From: Cyathus striatus | Lineage: Eukaryota; Basidiomycota; Agaricomycetes; Agaricales; Nidulariaceae | Length of the DNA: 64,000 bases | Reading direction: 5' to 3' | NCBI GenBank assembly: GCA_025738555.1 | Contig: JAOVFP010000022.1 | Span: 1,550,001 to 1,614,000 of the forward strand | Shown here: positions 48,524 to 59,546 of the stretch, one piece after another | Numbering within the stretch: position 1 is the first letter of the stretch | How the letters are laid out: each line of letters begins with the position of its first letter | Notes under the pieces: model-generated | Databases searched by the model: none | What the model was told of the DNA's origin: nothing | Seen by the model: the letters and a program-made list of their open reading frames with translations, nothing else | Program-made: the position numbers and the translations under genes

Positions 48524-51419
48524 CTCTTCCAATCACAAGCGCTAAAGGTATTCTTGGATACAAATGATTGATCATTGAGCCCCATACATCAAATTTATCC
48601 GCTTGCGCGCGTAGACAACCATTCCTCCTGTAGCGTGCATGCCCCGTGGCATATTATCGCATGATACAGGCCAGGAGCCTTGCGTCATCTTAAACTTAGC
48701 AATCTATCGAGCTTACGAGAATAGCGAGAAACAATCGGAACCCCTGAAACGAATAACACCTTGTATAGAGCGTCCTTCCATAAAGATAAGCTGGCGCTCA
48801 CCGGCCGGCCATAGCTAAAACTTACATTTTCTTCGAACTCGATATTATTGTGCACTGATATCTCGAGCTAGTGACATTACTATAAAAGCCAACCCCATGT
48901 AAGTATTTGCCGCTAACTAAGCTGCTGGCACTCAGATAACGAACTTCTAAAGTGGAGCGTGGCCAGCATCCTGCCGTGCGTGAGGTACCATTCTCGATAT
49001 TACTCCTCATAGGATAAGACGTAACAAGCTTTAATAAACACATCACACGACCACGACCCCAAAAGAATGGGTCAGACGCATGCCTTACACACGTTGACGT
49101 CGCCTGGGCAGAATGAGGATATGTGATTATCACCGCCTTCGAGCACAAGCCAACAGCAAGAAGCTATAGTGAAACTATCGTTTCTTAAGCTTCACTATAA
49201 AGGCACGTCACCGGGTCACATGTTGCAAGTGGCGATAGAAGAACGCACGTGTTCAAAGACATGTCGGTCTAACCAAACTAGAGGTATCACTGAGTGACAG
49301 GTAAACAGAACCTACGATAAGTGCTCATCGGCGTGACAGGTCCTGAGTCCTCGAATGCTAATTCGCCGTATATGTACGATGGGATAGCGCATAGGCTGCT
49401 GGCACTCGTGACGATGAGCTGTGATACTGAGCGCCAGGAAGCTTCAGGTAAAGCTACGAACGTGAATATTGTCATCGGTGACATGATACGATTTCTATGA
49501 AGACGAACAAGATGTTGAGGTGGCCTGAGCATGACGGGGATGAGAATATTTACCAGTTCACGCGAACAAAGTGAATCCGCCGGTGCTTGAGAATTGCAAG
49601 TAGATGCAAGGGAGCATTTGTGGATTTGGGGCTTGTTGGCCTAAGTAAGCAAATGGTATGTCGAAAACGTCGCGACGAAAGCAATACGGACTGAACTTGA
49701 GCTAGCAGTGTGATCTCCATATCGAAGTTTGTAATGCATAGCGTTCAGGACGTCGAACCACAAAGAACGTGCAACGGAATAAGAGATCCCGAACCAGATG
49801 TTGGGCACTTAACACGGGGAAGGGAGAGGGTGACCTTCTTGGTAGAGCAAGCACTGCGATCCATACTGGGTGACTTTGAGCCAGAATGCGATCATTTGCT
49901 GGTATCCCTAATCCATAGAAGCGTTGTAGCCGTGCTATCTGGATGGTACTTGAGATTCGGTAAGTGAGCGTTGGACTGAACGAAACTGTGAAGGTAACTG
50001 AGCGTTGTAGTACGTTTTACTGTATGAACCGCGAAGCAAAGTCACCCAGTCCAATATCCCCGCAATCCTTTCGACCAGTGCTTCAACAAGCCCCAAGTAG
50101 GATCTCTTCAATGCGTGCTGACCTCGTCGCCTGTATCATGTGCACACATGGTGACATCTGTCCCATTCTAGTAGTCTTTGGAATCGACGACGAAGCGAGG
50201 AACATTTCGAGTTCTTCATTCAATCCACCTGTATACGTGTATCTAGAATACCCATGCATATGATCACTATGTCAACCTCTGCTGAATGCCGTCCAAGGTG
50301 CATAAGAATACGACCGCACTGATAACTCTTTAGTCCAGAGTGCCTTGATAGTGGCTAAAAGAGTGTCCAAGCTCCGAACAGCGATATGTACAGCCTTGCG
50401 TGGATGTGACTCTTCGGTGAAGTAGGGATTTGACAAGGGCCGATAACAACAAGAGATGAGACCGCGAATGGCAATAAATATTTGTCTTCCTTGCGTAAGG
50501 AACAGTAGGCCATAATGGCGATTCACATCCATCCGCACGCTTTAGTCCGTTGGTCCCCGGTCATGATGCTGAGACGATGTGGGTGCAGTTGATGACAGTT
50601 GTCGGACGAGCGTCGGATATTGTATTTGGTCTGAGAGAGATTTTACAATACTATCCAGCCTGATGTCACCCGATTTCGACGCATACGGCATACCTTCACA
50701 TTCCACTCCAATCGCGTTGACACCCACGATGTAGGTCGAAGCTTCAAACGGACGGCTCTCGCACTCCCTTCAACACACGCTCTAGGAGGAACGACTTCTT
50801 CCAGAATCTTCTTCCACCAGGTCAGTTCTACAATCGATGCAAGAATAGCAGTCTATCTTATGAAGACATTGCCACGCTCGCGTTATAGGACTATAAGTCA
50901 CACTGTATCCAGTTCCACTCCGCCTACTCACGAGGCAGCTTCCCTATCCGCCTCGACGCACAGTCCCTGCGTGTGAATCAGTGTTCCAGCATACCATCTC
51001 CATGAAGTTAACTGGTGTATGTCATTCCACGATCGAGGCGGAAGCTAAGAATAAGTAAGCGTCTTACTATAGACCCTTTATCCAACCAGTTACACGTGCA
51101 CATCCTAGCGCAGCATAGTAGCGCTCATGAACACCCTTGTCTTTCCTTCACCTCCAGTCCAAGGCGAGATAAAACAGCATAAAAACGTGTTTCTCATATG
51201 AGGCACGCAACCCAAAGGCACCGACGACTGCGCGATTGCCCGGTATAACTGAGGAACACCAATGATTTCGGGGATGGACAAAATATCAAGTGTCTTCTTT
51301 AAGCGCAGGCTCCTTATATGATCTCGGCGCTATGGAACGCATCATACAACCTGAGGATAAACGAATTAGGGAGCTGCGTTTTGGGGACTATCTGGGCGCG
51401 AGGGTTACGCTGATGTATC
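48524..51419. other. intergenic upstream of copy D
   Basis: Nearly 3 kb without a recognisable gene. Open frames here are under 110 residues, lack known motifs and have no plausible splicing partners. CpG content returns to a normal level compared with copy D. Confidence 0.45.
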
Positions 51420-52085
51420 ACTGTAACCTAGCGTAGAAAACTAGAAGAGGATAGCTACTGTATTAGATCCACGGGTTCCAAATGAAACGAGGAAGTGTAA
51501 GATTCGACGTTCAGAAGTGTATAGTACAGAGCCCAGCTGAGATTTTGGTTCAGTGGTAGAGGAAGGACTGAGGCAACGTGGACCGTACAATATGACTTTT
51601 GCTTCCGCTGGGGTGTACTGTTCGAGCTCCTGGCGTTATATGATATGTGTATCAACGGTAGGCGCCAGATAGGATGGGTGATGGTGCATATAGAGCTGAG
51701 CACGCAACCGAATGCTTCCCTACAAGATCAGCTGTTGATTCAACTCCTGCTTCTATCGTTCCGCTACTAATCTGTATTGACCCTTGTATGAGCCACCAAT
51801 ACCTCCCATGAGATTGTATCACATACCTTTAGGATGTCGTCCCCTCAGCCCCCCTACATGTGCGTATCCAGCAGTGTCCAAATTCTACCGCGGCGCCCCG
51901 CTCCCCCTCTTATCTACAGTGTTACAACAGTCCCCCATGGTTTAAAACGCGACATGCCCAGAGCAGGTAGATATCACTGATAGCTGGAAATCGAGCTATC
52001 GCGCGGTTTCCAAAAGAGAATAGGGAAGATCACGAGCGTCGACGAGACTACTGGTTATCAGCGTAAGTCCCTGGTGCTATGATGA
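51420..52085. repeat. dispersed repeat R2, copy 2
   Basis: Collinear, diverged copy of 38480-39120. The best-conserved part is the right end, with ATAGCTGGAAATCGAG, CCAAAAGAGAATAG, GAGCGTCGACGAGAC and TATCAGCGTAAG. Each copy has a different partner next to it: R1 follows the first, and unrelated sequence follows this one. Confidence 0.6.
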
Positions 52086-52528
52086 ATGCATCATCGAGAC
52101 ATGTCGGCCCGAGGTAGGTATCGTTCGGGGAGCCGTATGTAATGCGATGTCGTTCTGTAGTTTGTGGAAGGCTGGGGGTTGTGTTCTGATTCAACAGATG
52201 GTCGGACGAGCTTTGACTCTCCGAACACAAGTTCTCACACTTTTGATCGACGTTTTAAACGTTGGGCGGGGCCGTCGGCCCAGCAGCGGACTAATAAGTA
52301 CAAACATTGTGGTAATTATATATGCCAGGTCCGGAATATGGCAGACAGAAGTCACAACATGACGAGTGCTACCTGCACTCAACGTTCAAAACGCACCTCC
52401 AGAAACCCTTGCAGCTCCTCCTAGTAAGTTACAGCCCAGACTCCATATCAAATCATTAAGCTCTATTACGCTTACGCTGTAGCGATACGTACTTTTAACC
52501 AGGTTAGGATAGGACAGTGTATTTATTA
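52086..52528. other. intergenic 3' of the third BTB gene
   Basis: No coding evidence. AT-rich toward the gene end (a run of TATTTATTATTATTGG near 52520), possibly the 3' processing region of the BTB gene. Confidence 0.35.
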
Positions 52529-53496
52529 TTATTGGTTAACCCCTTGTTCACAGAAAGAGCTGAATTTCCTCAAACCCTTGATCTGCTGCTGTATATTTGT
52601 TTTCAAATCAACCACTCTTGAGCAATAAGGCTGTTTTAAGTATGAGTCAACAAATTCCACGTTCTGCAGATTTTTTATATTAATCTGCGCAGCGACTGGG
52701 TGACCGTCATATAATCCTCCGGCATATGTGCATGACTTTGACGAGTTGCAGTAATGTCCATGTCCAGAAAGTTGAAACCGTAAATCATGGTAGATCTTCA
52801 TCCATTGATTCCTATATAATGCCTAATGACCAATAAGAATAGAACTCAACGGCGTGCATAAATTATATGCAAGTTACCCAAGGTCCCTGCAATGTCGGGG
52901 GAAACAAGGGAATTGAATCTTCCAATTCCTCTGATGCAAGATATACTGCTGCTTCATCTATTATGTCGATATATCCATTATCCGCAGCATATTTGACGAT
53001 ATTCGTGATATTATCCGGTCCGCATTTCCTACATGAATTGTATTTCAAAACCAATTATAACCGATATGTAATATGCTCACGCCCTGTATAGCATGTGCTG
53101 TCGGCAAGCTCCCATAGCTGAGTACACGATGTACTTCTCAGAGGCCAATGCAAGTGCATTTATTGTTTCGAATGGTACGTTGGAAAGACCTGGGGGCGGC
53201 TGCGGATAAATGAACTGAAACAGCAAGTCGAGCACCGCAGATGTCTCGGGAAGATCGATAACTTCGTCATCTTCAGACTTAAAATCTACGGTTGGAAATC
53301 CACCAGTGTTAAGATCAAGATTTATCTTGTGAAGCGCGAACAGCACTCCGTCGCTGGATTTGAAGGTGACATCGGCGTTAGATTTGTGGACTACAAATTA
53401 TATGTAATTCTTATTAACAGTATAGATTAGAGAAGCTTTGTTTCGCTCACACATTTCTGACCATTTTGTAGGCGATTCATCACTGGCAGATACCAT
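52529..53496 (-). CDS. BTB/POZ domain protein 3
   Basis: Third member of the local BTB family, about 4 kb upstream of copy D and 14.5 kb from the other two. Start ATG at 53496 (MVSASDESPTKWSEM), then the BTB exon: NADVTFKSSDGVLFALHKIN, LNTGGFPTVDFKSEDDEV, IDLPETSAVLDLLFQFIY and LALASEKYIVYSAMGACRQH. Later exons give CGPDNITNIVKYAADNGYID, LFPPTLQGPW, a Cys-containing variable stretch (HYCNSSKSCTYAG) and the end KGLRKFSSFCEQGVNQ, with the stop at 52529. Exon count and junction positions parallel BTB protein 2. It has diverged more, and its variable segment is of different sequence, so it is an older copy. Likely an interaction adaptor; no partner can be named. Confidence 0.82.
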
Positions 53497-53692
53497 TGTA
53501 AAACAGAGGTTGTATTTAATGATGTTGTCCAAGTCAGGATCAGGTACTGGTACTAGTACAGGAGGAGTGCAGCACTTATCGATGAATGAAGGGCGTGTGA
53601 AATCTGCTTATCCTTAGCCTCACACCTCAGACAGGACCAAATCGGATCAGGGTAAATATGGTACAACCCGATGTAGTTAACAATTAGAATAT

Positions 53693-54055
53693 GTACAAAA
53701 ATATGTCATTTGACCGATTCATGTTCATATTTAGAAAATAATTATGAATCGGGCGCGTATCAAATCCATGAGCACTATTGAGAATATAACAATAAGACAT
53801 ATGTAGAATATCGTACAAAAATCGGTTACCATACCGATGCATGAACAAATCCTGAATCGGGGCATACATTTGTCCCTAGATCCTATCCAAATACTGATCC
53901 TAAGTGTGTCTCGTGTCCCTATCTTATCACATATTCTGAATTTGCCCTTGAAACAGATCTCGAATTGGATCTTTTATCATATCCTCATTCCGATTTAGAA
54001 TGTAAACAAAAATATGTCGCTCGCCCCGATTCATGTACAGATTGTAAATATGACA
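53693..54055. repeat. AT-rich repeated motif (AAAAATATGTC / GATTCATG)
   Basis: The pair ACAAAAATATGTC ... CGATTCATGT occurs at about 53696-53728 and again at about 54005-54040, with diverged or inverted relatives in between (ATGAATCGGG near 53742, CCGATGCATGAACAAATCCTG near 53835). No coding potential. Confidence 0.5.
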
Positions 54056-54072
54056 ATTAAAAATATTGATTA

Positions 54073-54145
54073 CCCCCTCACAGGGCCACTCACGGGCCAC
54101 TCATATCCGCTCGCAGGGCCACTCACAGCCGCTCACTACCCACTA
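54073..54145. repeat. short tandem repeat with GGGCCACTCAC core
   Basis: GGGCCACTCAC or a close variant occurs three to four times in about 70 bases, interleaved with CCGCTCGCAGG and CCGCTCACTACC. Confidence 0.6.
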
Positions 54146-54214
54146 TATCCCCGCCCTATTCCCCACTCAATGATATGTACTGTAGATACTCGTTTAAGTA
54201 TTTGCATAGAAATA

Positions 54215-54459
54215 TTACATTCACCGAAATTGTTGAAACAGAACAGGCTCATACGTGATGGACATGGGAAGCCACGAAGTGGCAAACTCGGAGTGGATGA
54301 TAGCTTCCACAACTTAGCATTGCAGCCCCCCGCAAGGATGGCGTCGATTTCACGTTGGGCAGCTTCAGATTCGGGAGCCTTGAACCAAAGATCGCACCAG
54401 TCATGTGTGCTGGTGGCTGTTGCTCTGTTTCCGATGACGTTGAGCATGTATTCAGCATT
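54215..54459 (-). pseudogene. fragment of a PDR/ABCG-type ABC transporter
   Basis: On the minus strand AEYMLNVIGNRATATSTHDW then LWFKAPESEAAQREIDAIL matches the segment after the second nucleotide-binding domain of fungal pleiotropic-drug-resistance transporters (AEYML-x-VIGAGATATS ... W ... SPE ... EID). After a frame change near 54310 it continues as HSEFATSW, the next conserved block of that family, and then hits a stop. No ATP-binding domain or membrane domain lies nearby. It is therefore a short, frameshifted relic carried into this repeat-rich interval. Confidence 0.7.
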
Positions 54460-54768
54460 TTTTTAATAGTAATAAAAACCTAGTTTATTGAGTCAGTTGT
54501 AGAAGACCATATATCACAACTACACGGTGTGTTCTGCTTGGCCAAGGGAAAGGCTATCTAGTTGGTGCGTGTGGATTGCTGTTTCTACGGACTCGGGATG
54601 TGAAGCCGGAAGTGAGGACGTCTGGTTGCAAAGGAATCGGACAGTGGGGGTCCTCGTCTATACTACGTACGAGATGTGAAAATGAGAAATACATTACGTT
54701 CGTGGGGGCAATCTTGAGGGCGGCTACTGTCTAGCAAGCATATGGCAATAGGTAAATCATGTCAAGAT

Positions 54769-55170
54769 TCACGTGTATGGTGGGTCCGACTTGGGGAGGG
54801 GGCCTAGTGTGAGATCAAAGTGTGCAGTGATATGAACGAAGGTGAAGAGAGTGGTGATGCGTTTAGGCGATACTAGGAGTCTGCCTGGTGTGAGGCGGTT
54901 CCGCGCTGCCCTGTGTGCAGAGCATTGGATTAGAAAGTGGTCAGTGATTTCGGGACGGAGGTGGCAGCGATGACAAATAGGAGAGGGGAACTTCCCAATA
55001 CGATAGAGGTGGCAATGCAAGTGGTTATGTTCGTGATGAGGTAACCAAGCAGTGTTAAGAGTTTGCGGGGAAATGTGAAAAACGTTCGGGAAGCGTTTGA
55101 GGGGGAGGATGCGGTTGATTCGATGATAGCGGTATTCAGCATTATCCCAAGCATCAGTACCACCTCCAGT
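54769..55170 (-). mobile_element. 3' tail of a non-LTR retrotransposon (zf-RVT-like)
   Basis: The minus-strand frame reads AWDNAEYRYHRINRILPLKR ... WLPHHEHNHLHCHLYRIG and then ICHRCHLRPEITDHFLIQC followed by HRAARNRL. The C-x2-C...H-x4-C zinc knuckle after an LHRIG-type segment is characteristic of the region after the reverse transcriptase/RNase H of fungal LINEs. Upstream, stop codons break the frame. Nearby minus-strand frames at 55339-55536 and 55640-55888 could be further decayed parts. No reverse transcriptase core was recognised, so this is a 5'-truncated relic. Confidence 0.6.
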
Positions 55171-55715
55171 TGTAACTTACAAGTACTCACGAGTTATATC
55201 AGGCATACGAGTCGAAGCGCTATCACCAAGGTCACCAAAATACGTCGTCTTGCTACCCATCTTCAAGAGAAGAAGCCTGGTCAAGTCCAGAAGTAGATTT
55301 GTCCGAGAACCGAAAGGTTTTTAGCCTAAAAACCTTCATTAGCACCAGAACCTAAACAACAAAACAAAAACGTACCTTGGCAGCAAGTTCAACAGCAATA
55401 GCTGTATGTTCATGATGTTCAATACCAAGTGATCCAACAGCCATATCAGTGTACCGCCTGATTCGAAGGCTCGTAGCCCAACCTGTGCAACGTATCTCTC
55501 AGCCCAGATCCCAGCCATCTGCTGTGCAGAATCCAATGTACGGCGAGTATACCCTTAGACCCAAACTGTTATCGTCGTCGGTTGAACGTCAAAACCCACG
55601 ACTCACCGTATCCCAACGAGGAACCCACACTCGCATGCCTCACAAATGGACTCTTCTGTGGTGCAGAAGCCAACTCGGTATGAGCGCCGAGTTTGAATTC
55701 GATAGCGGAGGAATA

Positions 55716-55730
55716 GGGGGGGGGGGGGGG
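55716..55730 (+). repeat. G15 homopolymer
   Basis: An uninterrupted run of 15 G. It is a likely slippage and sequencing-error site, and the open frames crossing it are unreliable. Confidence 0.85.
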
Positions 55731-56049
55731 AATATCCCATATCGTTGGACTGGAGTTCGGTGGATGCCATAGACTAACGGAGGCAATCCGGGTAAGGAGC
55801 GGGCAGCTTTCCGTAGATTAGCCAGTGCTTGCAAAGGAGATGTTGGTGGCGAAGGAGAGTGGGGTGTATGAACTTTATGGAGCGCCATTCAAGGCTGGGT
55901 GAAAAGGATGCGCGAGGGTGTTATTTTGTGTGATGAAAACCTGTTGTATCGTTGTCGGTGAGCTGACGAAGTTGAAGAATATGTTGAGAACATATGAGTA
56001 GGCTGCGAGACCAAGGCACCCTCTCCTAAACATCAGCTCGGTCCCTTCC

Positions 56050-56720
56050 ATTGCCCCTAAATCCAGCTATCGTCGTTGTCGTTATCTGGTGAATCCCAGA
56101 CTCGTAGTAGCTCGAGTGTTGCGGTCGTCGCCCACTTTGTAGCATTCGTCGGTTGTGGAGGTGGCTGGCGTCGTGTATGAAGGTGTTGGGAGAAGTTTGC
56201 ACGAGTGGGGGGTGTTGGCTGGGTTGGGGGGAGGGGGAAAGGCGGGGGCAAAACAGGACTTGCAGGCAACATCGATATCGCAGATGATCGGGAGGAGAGG
56301 AAGTGGAAGGGGTATCACGCATCATCAGCACGCATGGAAGTTGGGGGGGAGGGGGGGTGAATGAAGGGGATGAACACACAACGAGTCTTCTCTCCAAAAT
56401 CCAGCTATTTGTCGTCCATGTCGTCGAATCATCGAATCCTCGTCGTTGAATCTTCATCATAGTCGAAGAATGGTGAATGGGGCCGTTTGCACGGGTGGGA
56501 GGTGTTGGGTTGGGGGGAGGGGGAAGGGGCGAGGGCGGAGGCAAAACAGGGACGTGCGGGCAACGTCGGTATCGCAGATGATCTAGAGGAGAGGAAGTGG
56601 AAATGGTATCATGCGTTGTCAGCACGCATGGAGATTGGGGAGGGGGGGTGAATGAAGGGTAGATGCACGTACGACGAGTCTTCGCCCCCAAATCCAGCTA
56701 TTCTTCGTCCACTTCGTCGA
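56050..56720. repeat. G-rich tandem repeat, period about 294 bases
   Basis: The phrase AAATCCAGCTAT...CGTC...TCGTCG recurs at about 56050, 56397 and 56691. Between them is a G-rich block with GGGGGGAGGGGGAAGG, GGCAAAACAGG, ATCGCAGATGATC, GAGAGGAAGTGGAA and CAGCACGCATGGA at about 56210-56345 and again at about 56500-56635. A 221-residue proline-rich minus-strand frame (56026-56691) is only the repeat read through. The strand is strongly G/C-skewed. Confidence 0.75.
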
Positions 56721-56974
56721 ATCCTCGTCCTGGTGGTAGAATTCTGGTTCTCGTCGTTCATTCTATTTGCACAGACAGTGGTGAGTGTGACTAGAGGCGG
56801 GAATGCGTGTTCTGGTGTTGGTATTAAGCTTTCCAAAGTTCAATACTCAACCCCCCCTCTTCCCGCATTTTGTAACCAACCACTACTTACCAGTTTCAGG
56901 TTATCGAATATTGCTAAGGTGAGATACATGTTAGAACTATACTGACAAGTTAATTCAAGAATTTTGGTAGGAAT

Positions 56975-57481
56975 ATGCTGAAAATTGTCGAACCTACCTT
57001 CATTGCGTATGATCGTCAGGCTACATTCTACGAGGTACGTTCGTCTCGTCTTCGTTACCTTTCTCCCACCAACGCTAGACCCACGTTTACAGGTAGGCGA
57101 TCAGGTGATGGTGTGCTGGGGAGGACGTTGGAGGGCTGCAGAGTTGGTAGGCGTCGAACACATGGTGCATTGGAGAGGACGTTGGAGGGATGCAGAATCG
57201 GTACGTGTCGAACATCGCAGGAAGACAAGGCGAAAGAATGCAAAGAAGAGTAACGGTCGCAAAACCGTAATGAAAGAGGTAAGCCACCGGTATTTTGCAA
57301 GCTGCTGAACACTTACTTTTGTTCGTAATAGAAAGTAAGTTTCTACATTCGTACAGGCAAGACGTCCAGGAGTTGTCGCGCTGTAAACTGGTACAACATT
57401 CGGCACCCCGTGTAAGCTTTCCTTGAATTTCTTTACCTAATGCGTGCTTATATCTTTAGTGTACGAAAAAAGAGAAATTAA
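56975..57481 (+). CDS. small basic protein with duplicated W-GRWR-AE motif
   Basis: Not recognised. A four-exon model of 115 residues fits: 56975-57034, 57093-57278, 57332-57411 and 57460-57481, all with GT...AG introns. Exon 1 reads MLKIVEPTFIAYDRQATFYE. Exon 2 starts VGDQVMVCWGGRWRAAELVG and repeats the motif as VHWRGRWRDAESVRVEH, followed by a highly basic KTRRKNAKKSNGRK stretch. Exon 3 is KVSFYIRTGKTSRSCRAV-NW and the last exon ends VRKKRN. The VGDQVMV...W...AE pattern recalls the first strands of chromo-, Tudor- or KOW-like small barrels, and the basic tail suggests nucleic-acid contact; both are inferences. The DNA repeat of about 57 bases under exon 2 explains the motif doubling. Exons upstream of 56975 are possible. 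Confidence 0.45.
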
Positions 57482-57775
57482 AATGTGTAAATAGTTGACC
57501 ATTAGATTGTAGCTGAACAATGTAAAAGCCTTGATTGAGGCTAGTAGGTATATTTTGTAGGGTGAATACTGTGTAGGAATGAATGAGTCTTTTGCTTGCT
57601 TCGGCTTAATTTGATATAAAAAAAAGAACTGTAATGTGTAAATAGTTATCCAGTTGTCCATAAGTATGTAGTTGGGTTTTTGATGAGGTAGGAAATACTG
57701 TGTAAGATGAATACTGTAGGATTTAAGGGGAATAAGTCCTTCACTCACTTTGGTTTAATTTGATAAACTCACAAA
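57465..57775. repeat. direct duplication of about 150-180 bases
   Basis: AATGTGTAAATAGTT, GTAGGTATA/GAGGTAGGAA, GTGAATACTGTGTAGGAATG / GATGAATACTGTAGGATT and GGYTTAATTTGATA are found in the same order at about 57481-57620 and about 57633-57770. The first copy starts at the stop codon of the small gene above, so this is its 3' flank duplicated. Confidence 0.6.
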
Positions 57776-58620
57776 CTAATACAAGTGACACTACCACCCC
57801 GCTTTTCTATGTGAACGTCCATCGAACAACGAGTCATTCGAAACCAGCAGTTCTCGAAATAGACATACCAATGGAAATTAAGGTTCCAAGGACTTTAAGC
57901 AGACAGCCCTAACTATGGATAGTATCAACGTCGTTCCTGACGATGTAAGATTTCGTAGGCAGTTTTGGGTGTCAGCCCAGGGGCTTGGATGATGAGTAGT
58001 TGGTGAAGTAAGGCGAATAAAGGGAAGGGGAGATAAAGGAATTAAACGAATGAAGGATAAATTAAAAGGGATGGATGGGTGGTATTTAGCAGCACGTACC
58101 GAAGAATCTGACACGGTGTACCATTTCCCCAGCCATCGCGTGCAGGAAAAGTCGGAAAGAATGAGGAGACAAAGGAAGAGGGAACGTGCTGTAGTTCGAA
58201 GTATATCCATTAGTATGTAGTTTGTGGAACCAATGGAGCAAGAGCAAGTCATTTGAAGAGCACTTGAATCTCGAAATCTACCTACCTCCTTCGATATCAT
58301 TCGCTGACAGTCGTATCTTATCCGAGTTATCCTGTTTAGCTTTATGCGAAGATTGACTTTTGTTCATCGATATGATACAAATATACGACATTTAGTAGAA
58401 GCACATACCAATGATCCTGACGGGGTATACCATTTATCGTAGTCGGTCGCATACAAAGCTCCTATTGTATACCTATTGTAGTTGCCAGCGACATGAGAAT
58501 ACAATGGAATACAATAGTAATCGTCTGCGCACCTAAAAAGAATAATACATTGAGTTTGGCAAGTGTTCGGCAGTATGTACTTATAACCGTGATTCACTTT
58601 GTTGGAGCCGCTAGATTGTG
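57776..58620. other. spacer with unassigned minus-strand frames
   Basis: Two minus-strand frames (57878-58300 and 58364-58597) are interrupted by plausible introns. One exon-like piece reads CADDYYCIPLYSHVAGNYNR with an AG before and GTATGT after (about 58533-58408). No start, domain or family could be identified, so no gene is called. The right end should hold the promoter of the gene at 58621. Confidence 0.3.
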
Positions 58621-59480
58621 ATGTCTAACCTGTCAGTACAGAAAGCAAAGCAAGTTCTTCAAAGGGCGGTTGTTCGCAGCTCAGCTCTTAGACCCTTCCC
58701 AAACCACATACTGGTGCAACTTTGTAAAGATAATCAATTAAATGTACACCCGACAGGCCGAAGGAACCCGGGAGTACCGATTAAAGACGACTTCATCGCA
58801 GCCCTTATTGCGTTTCGGAACGGTCAAAAGGTGTCATCAGTTGCACAAAACTCTAAGAAACGACCAGCCATAGACGAACCTGAAGAGTCGCCAAAAAGAA
58901 AAAAGAATAGGCAAGTTGTTATGACTTCTATACTGTCTAGTTACATGGACTGACATCATGGCAGACTAAACGAACGTGCTAGCGATATTGATTCTCAGTA
59001 TCAACTCCTCCCCTATGAGAACATGAATTGTGACTCACCAGGAACTCCACACTTAGTAGACAAGGGATCGGATGCACCTATGGATATGGTTAGACATATA
59101 TCCAATCTTGGAGCATCCAAACATATCACTGTGAAGGTGACGCATATTCAGTATGTTACTGTACGAGTGTACAAATCTGCAAAGGACTGGAGACACGTAC
59201 ATGAAGTAGTTTGTGCTGTCGATGATAAAGGTACTCTCCACCTTTCTACAATTCAAAAGCAACTTGAAACGTCAGCTACAATTCTTGTAAGTGAAATTGT
59301 ATTTACTCACCGTCAATTACTGAAACTCTGTAGCCCATAGACTCTAAAAGATATCATCCATATTATCAGTATAATCCGGGAAGACTTACCACTGATGAAT
59401 TAGAGGACCTTATGGACTCTGAAGGATATCTATGGGCAATTTTTTGCACGGAAAAACGTATAATACAATGTGAAAAGTAA
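58621..59480 (+). CDS. hypothetical protein with SAP-like N-terminus
   Basis: Family not identified. Three exons, all phase 0, give 242 residues: 58621-58914, 58999-59286 and 59334-59480. The first part (SVQKAKQVLQRAVVRS then ILVQLCKDNQLNVHPTGRRN, GVPIKDDFIAALIAFR) has the helix-turn-helix spacing and L-x2-LC-x3-L...G-x2-x-K-x2-F pattern of SAP-type DNA-binding motifs, followed by a lysine-rich nuclear-signal-like SPKRKKNRQ. The second half (KHITVKVTHIQYVTVRVYKS, DWRHVHEVVCAVDDKGTLHL) is beta-rich and unknown, and the protein ends TTDELEDLMDSEGYLWAIF then CTEKRIIQCEK. The start is ATG at 58621. It is convergent with the Spt5-like gene, with 66 bases between the two stop codons. A nuclear role is an inference from the basic and SAP-like segments. 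Confidence 0.6.
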
Positions 59481-59546
59481 TAAACACGTGTATACTTAGA
59501 ATATTACATGGCTAGCAAAATTGTATAGTATACAAGCCCAAGAATT

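Noticed and set aside
55339..55536. RNase H part of the LINE
   Set aside because: The frame is open and in the right orientation, but no catalytic Asp/Glu pattern of RNase H could be pointed to.
56026..56691. 221-residue proline-rich open frame on the minus strand
   Set aside because: It is the G-rich tandem repeat read on the other strand. Two stretches repeat each other, there is no domain, and there are overlapping equally open frames.
57878..58597. Possible spliced minus-strand gene
   Set aside because: One exon-like piece has good splice borders, but no start, family or consistent model could be built, so it is only noted in the spacer entry.
59053..59262. 69-residue minus-strand frame
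   Set aside because: Lies opposite exon 2 of the phase-consistent gene at 58621-59480.
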